A stretch of DNA of 5,912 bases, taken from contig JAUPVI010000066.1 of NCBI GenBank assembly GCA_030917105.1, positions 1-5,912 of the forward strand, given 5' to 3'. Origin of the DNA: Candidatus Babelota bacterium (GTDB taxonomy: Bacteria; Babelota; Babeliae; Babelales; JAUPTZ01). Positions 3,537-5,912 of the stretch are shown here, piece after piece (position 1 is the stretch's first letter; each line of letters opens with the position of its first letter). A program made the position numbers and the translations under genes. The notes under the pieces were generated by a model, which was not told where the DNA came from, made no database searches, and worked only from the letters and a program-made list of their open reading frames with translations.

Positions 3537-5912
3537 ATGTTTTTGTATGTGTTTCTTGGCTTTTTATCCTCATTTGTTTTTGTTGCGCAATGTGCTCAGG
3601 AAGTTATAGCGGAATCTGTTAATTCAGTCGGCCATCAGTATCTCGGGTGTGTTCGTGCTTTAGCGGCACATCCAGAGCTTCAGGGACAGTTTCAAAAAAT
3701 TATGGGCTGGGTTGTTGAAGGTAAGAAAGCGCCAAAAACCTTTGAAATAGAGGCTCCAATCCTTATAAAGCGGCTAGAGAGAGAACTGAGTCCAAAAGAA
3801 GCGTTGTTGATAGTGTCGTTCGCGCAGTCTGTTTATCAGAGAGCAAAATACCGCCGCTGGGGGAAAAATGCTTTGATTGGCGTGGGGGTAGCTGGTGCGG
3901 GTGTTGGGCTTGGGTATGGTGTGCATCGGTATTTAAAAAAAAATGATATACCTAATGAAGAGTCGGCTGCTCGACAGGAAGAAAGTGTAAATGTTGCTAT
4001 TAATAAGGGCGGGGCTCTTGCCATATCGTCGCCTGATGCCTTGTCAATTGGTACGGCTGTAGGAACGAGCGCGGAACAATCGTCTATGCCGGAAAAACAA
4101 GCGGAGCGGGAAAAACGTAAGCAAAAAAAAGCTGGGGGCCGACCAAACAAAAGACGAAAGCATGGGAGTCTGCTGGCAATAGATTCCGGTGAGGCTGAGG
4201 TTGGTCAGGAAAATTTATTACCAGCCGAGGAATATCACTTTAAGGCAGATGCGGAATTGCATGGTAATAAGGCTGCTAATCTTGCCAAGTTACATGAATT
4301 TTGCAAAAAGCATAGCCCATATATTAAAGAAAAGACTGGGTATGAATTGCGAGTGCCGCCATTTGTCGCTATTTCTTCTGATGCTGTTAAAGCGTTTTTG
4401 AGGGGAATCGTAGGCATTGACCTTGATCAGTTGTGGAATGAGCGGGTTGTGGGTGCTGATAATAATGAGCAGCGATTGCGTGCAGCCGGAGAAGTTAGAG
4501 CGTTGCTCAAACAGAAGTGTAATGAAAAATCTGATGCCATTACTGCGCTGGCTAACTTTGAAAAAATGTTTGGAGAAGAAGGACAACTCGTAGATCTCTT
4601 TTTATCAGATGAGCGGGTGCAACAGAATAAAGTAATGGTTCGCAGTACTGGTCGTGAAGATACCACAACCCTTGCCAATGCTGGGGGAAATACAAGTGTG
4701 CCGAATGTCGCTATTTCGTTTACTGAAGTTTTTGGGGCGATTAAAAAAGTTATTTTTTCCTACGTTAGTGAAAAATCTCTTTCCCAGCGGCTTGACGCTG
4801 GGGATGATATTAGAGCAGTTCCTTTCGTGCCGTTACTGATGCAAGTGATGGTAGGAGAGGATATGTCAGTGCCTGAGAAAGAGCGTTTTATTCCGCGGTG
4901 TGGTGTTTTGTATACTGAGGAACAGGAAGGAGGATGCTTCTATGCAACGAATAAGAAGTACTTTTCCGGGATCACGTTGATACAGGCTGCGTATGGGCAT
5001 AATGAGCTTGTTGTTAATAGTCTGGGGAAAGTAGATACTTTTTTGGTAGATGAAAATCACACTGTTCGGCAGGTTATTCGGCATAAGCCCTTTCGTCTCG
5101 TTCCAGGAGAAAGCAAGAAGCTAGTTAAGGAACGGAATAAAGACAATAGCTCTCAAAAACCAGCATTATTATCTGCCGCAGTGAAGGCGTTGAAAATGGT
5201 GGCAGATCGCCTCGATCAACGAGCTCTACGTTCTAAAAATAATGATGAAAAAGCACCGCAAGATGTTGAGTTTGTTGTTGCAAACGAAAATGGTCACGAT
5301 ATCATATATTTGGTCCAGGCACGGCCCTTGGTCGCGAAACAGTACGAGCGCAAGCCGTCTTATGTTCCACTAGGTTTTTTTGATGGGGCCGTAAAGGTAT
5401 TTGGGGAGGTAGTTGGTGTTGCCGGTGGTGCGGTGCGTACAGTGCATGATAAAACAGAGGCCTTAACTGCAACCACTTTGTATGGGGCGTTAAACAGTGA
5501 ATTGCCAAGGCGGCCAGCTGAGGAGAAAGATAAAATTGAGGCGGTCTTTGTTGAAGAGGTTGCGGCAGAAACCTCTCATGAAGCAAATAGCATGGCCCTG
5601 CTAAAAAAACCGGTTATTTGTTTAGGGAGCGAGTATGAAAAAGTGTTGGACTGGCTCACAGATCCTACACATGATGTTGTATTTGATCCGCAGCAATCGT
5701 GTGTCTTATTATATGATAAGTCTGCTGGTGACGTGCCGGTAATTGCAGGTTGGTGTGCCTATCCTCTTGTGCGTTTTCTTTCGGTGCCTGAAGTTGAGGG
5801 AGAGAGGCTTGCAGCTGTTATTGCACGAGCGGATGGTGATTTTAAGACGCAAAGATCTATTGGATATAGAGAGCTTCGTGCACAACTTGTAGTATTGAAA
5901 AATGGTACACCG
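3537..5912 (+). CDS. Exported or membrane-linked PEP synthase/PPDK-like ATP-grasp protein, 3' end missing
   Basis: There are 792 codons without a stop up to the window edge. Order of parts: a hydrophobic signal-like N-terminus (1-20, MFLYVFLGFL...AQCA); a helical region (21-110); a Gly-rich hydrophobic segment (112-129); a polar linker with a very basic patch (187-209); and a PEP/pyruvate-binding ATP-grasp domain (about 230-600). That domain shows GNKAANLAKL (243-252), VMVRSTGRED (367-376), ANAGGN (380-385), CGVLYTEEQ (455-463), QAAYGHNELVV (483-493), DVEFVV (576-581) and LVQARPL (592-598). A swivelling domain (about 615-728) follows, with a candidate phosphohistidine H681 in ETSHEANSMALLKKPVICLG and the closing VVFDPQQSCVLLYD. 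Residues 730-792 are unassigned. The family transfers phosphate from ATP to a catalytic histidine and on to a substrate such as pyruvate. No rifampicin-binding insert is seen between the two domains. The acceptor is unknown, and whether a C-terminal PEP barrel follows cannot be seen. Confidence 0.85.
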   Translation, partial: MFLYVFLGFLSSFVFVAQCAQEVIAESVNSVGHQYLGCVRALAAHPELQGQFQKIMGWVVEGKKAPKTFEIEAPILIKRLERELSPKEALLIVSFAQSVYQRAKYRRWGKNALIGVGVAGAGVGLGYGVHRYLKKNDIPNEESAARQEESVNVAINKGGALAISSPDALSIGTAVGTSAEQSSMPEKQAEREKRKQKKAGGRPNKRRKHGSLLAIDSGEAEVGQENLLPAEEYHFKADAELHGNKAANLAKLHEFCKKHSPYIKEKTGYELRVPPFVAISSDAVKAFLRGIVGIDLDQLWNERVVGADNNEQRLRAAGEVRALLKQKCNEKSDAITALANFEKMFGEEGQLVDLFLSDERVQQNKVMVRSTGREDTTTLANAGGNTSVPNVAISFTEVFGAIKKVIFSYVSEKSLSQRLDAGDDIRAVPFVPLLMQVMVGEDMSVPEKERFIPRCGVLYTEEQEGGCFYATNKKYFSGITLIQAAYGHNELVVNSLGKVDTFLVDENHTVRQVIRHKPFRLVPGESKKLVKERNKDNSSQKPALLSAAVKALKMVADRLDQRALRSKNNDEKAPQDVEFVVANENGHDIIYLVQARPLVAKQYERKPSYVPLGFFDGAVKVFGEVVGVAGGAVRTVHDKTEALTATTLYGALNSELPRRPAEEKDKIEAVFVEEVAAETSHEANSMALLKKPVICLGSEYEKVLDWLTDPTHDVVFDPQQSCVLLYDKSAGDVPVIAGWCAYPLVRFLSVPEVEGERLAAVIARADGDFKTQRSIGYRELRAQLVVLKNGTP
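3870..3923 (+). other. Gly-rich membrane-type segment of the ATP-grasp protein
   Basis: Residues 112-129 (ALIGVGVAGAGVGLGYGV) are uncharged and carry glycines at 115, 117, 120, 122, 124, 126 and 128, a glycine-zipper pattern suited to membrane insertion or helix packing. Basic residues flank both sides (KYRRWGK before, HRYLKK after), so the orientation cannot be decided by the positive-inside rule. Confidence 0.55.
3935..3943 (+). other. A9 homopolymer with an immediate out-of-frame stop
   Basis: The coding frame reads TTA AAA AAA AAT across nine adenines. A -1 slip reads AAA then TGA (3944-3946). A +1 slip reads about 15 codons and meets TAA. The run lies between the membrane segment and the basic linker of the ATP-grasp protein. 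It may be a slippage site or simply a lysine-coding run. Confidence 0.4.
4095..4163 (+). other. Very basic linker with an AT-hook-like core
   Basis: Residues 187-209 contain about 13 Lys/Arg in 23 positions. The stretch KKAGGRPNKRRK (197-208) has the GRP core flanked by basic residues seen in AT-hook DNA-binding motifs, and two basic clusters about 9 residues apart that resemble a bipartite nuclear localisation signal. The function is unproven; it may be only a charged linker. Confidence 0.35.

Noticed and set aside
3570..3595. Lipoprotein signal (lipobox) around Cys19 of the ATP-grasp protein
   Set aside because: The residues before Cys are V-A-Q; Gln at -1 does not fit the lipobox, so a plain signal peptide or anchor is preferred.
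3836..4150. Minus-strand open frame of 104 codons, and other open frames opposite the long gene
   Set aside because: They are antisense to the continuous 792-codon gene with recognisable domain motifs, and have no ribosome binding site or family features.
1..5912. CRISPR array, tRNA, rRNA or insertion sequence
   Set aside because: No regularly spaced repeats, cloverleaf, rRNA-like sequence, transposase motifs or terminal inverted repeats were seen.

Overview
The window reads as a compact bacterial chromosome segment with short intergenic gaps, Shine-Dalgarno sites and sigma70-like promoters. It holds six genes: a truncated exported-protein gene on the minus strand at the left edge, a three-gene ABC exporter operon on the plus strand (264-2602), a convergent exported HAD-family hydrolase gene on the minus strand (2553-3353), and a very long plus-strand gene (3537-5912) that runs off the right edge. 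Three of the six products start with a signal peptide-like sequence. The organism cannot be fixed from the sequence. Many exported proteins of unclear role, moderate GC and divergent families would fit a host-associated lineage such as Dependentiae (TM6), but that is only an impression with low confidence.

Layout. Positions 1-83 encode the signal peptide of an unidentified secreted protein. Positions 84-263 are a divergent promoter region: a good -35/-10 pair (17 bp spacer) drives the left gene, and an extended -10 faces the ABC operon. The operon encodes one ATPase and two different ABC-2 type permeases. Its genes overlap by 17 nt and are then separated by 1 nt, so they are almost certainly co-translated. 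The layout is that of NodI/NodJ- or drug/polysaccharide-type exporters, with the two permeases likely forming a heterodimeric channel. The HAD gene converges on the operon and its last 50 bases lie inside the last permease gene.

Positions 3354-3536 are a second divergent promoter region, with a hairpin next to the HAD ribosome binding site and a short direct repeat. The last gene is the most unusual. Its 792 visible codons without a stop encode a signal peptide-like N-terminus, a Gly-rich membrane-type segment, a very basic AT-hook-like linker, a complete PEP synthase/PPDK-type ATP-grasp domain and a phosphohistidine-type swivelling domain. An ATP-dependent dikinase-like module on a protein with export and membrane signals is unexpected. 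An A9 run followed directly by an out-of-frame TGA sits exactly between its membrane part and its enzymatic part.
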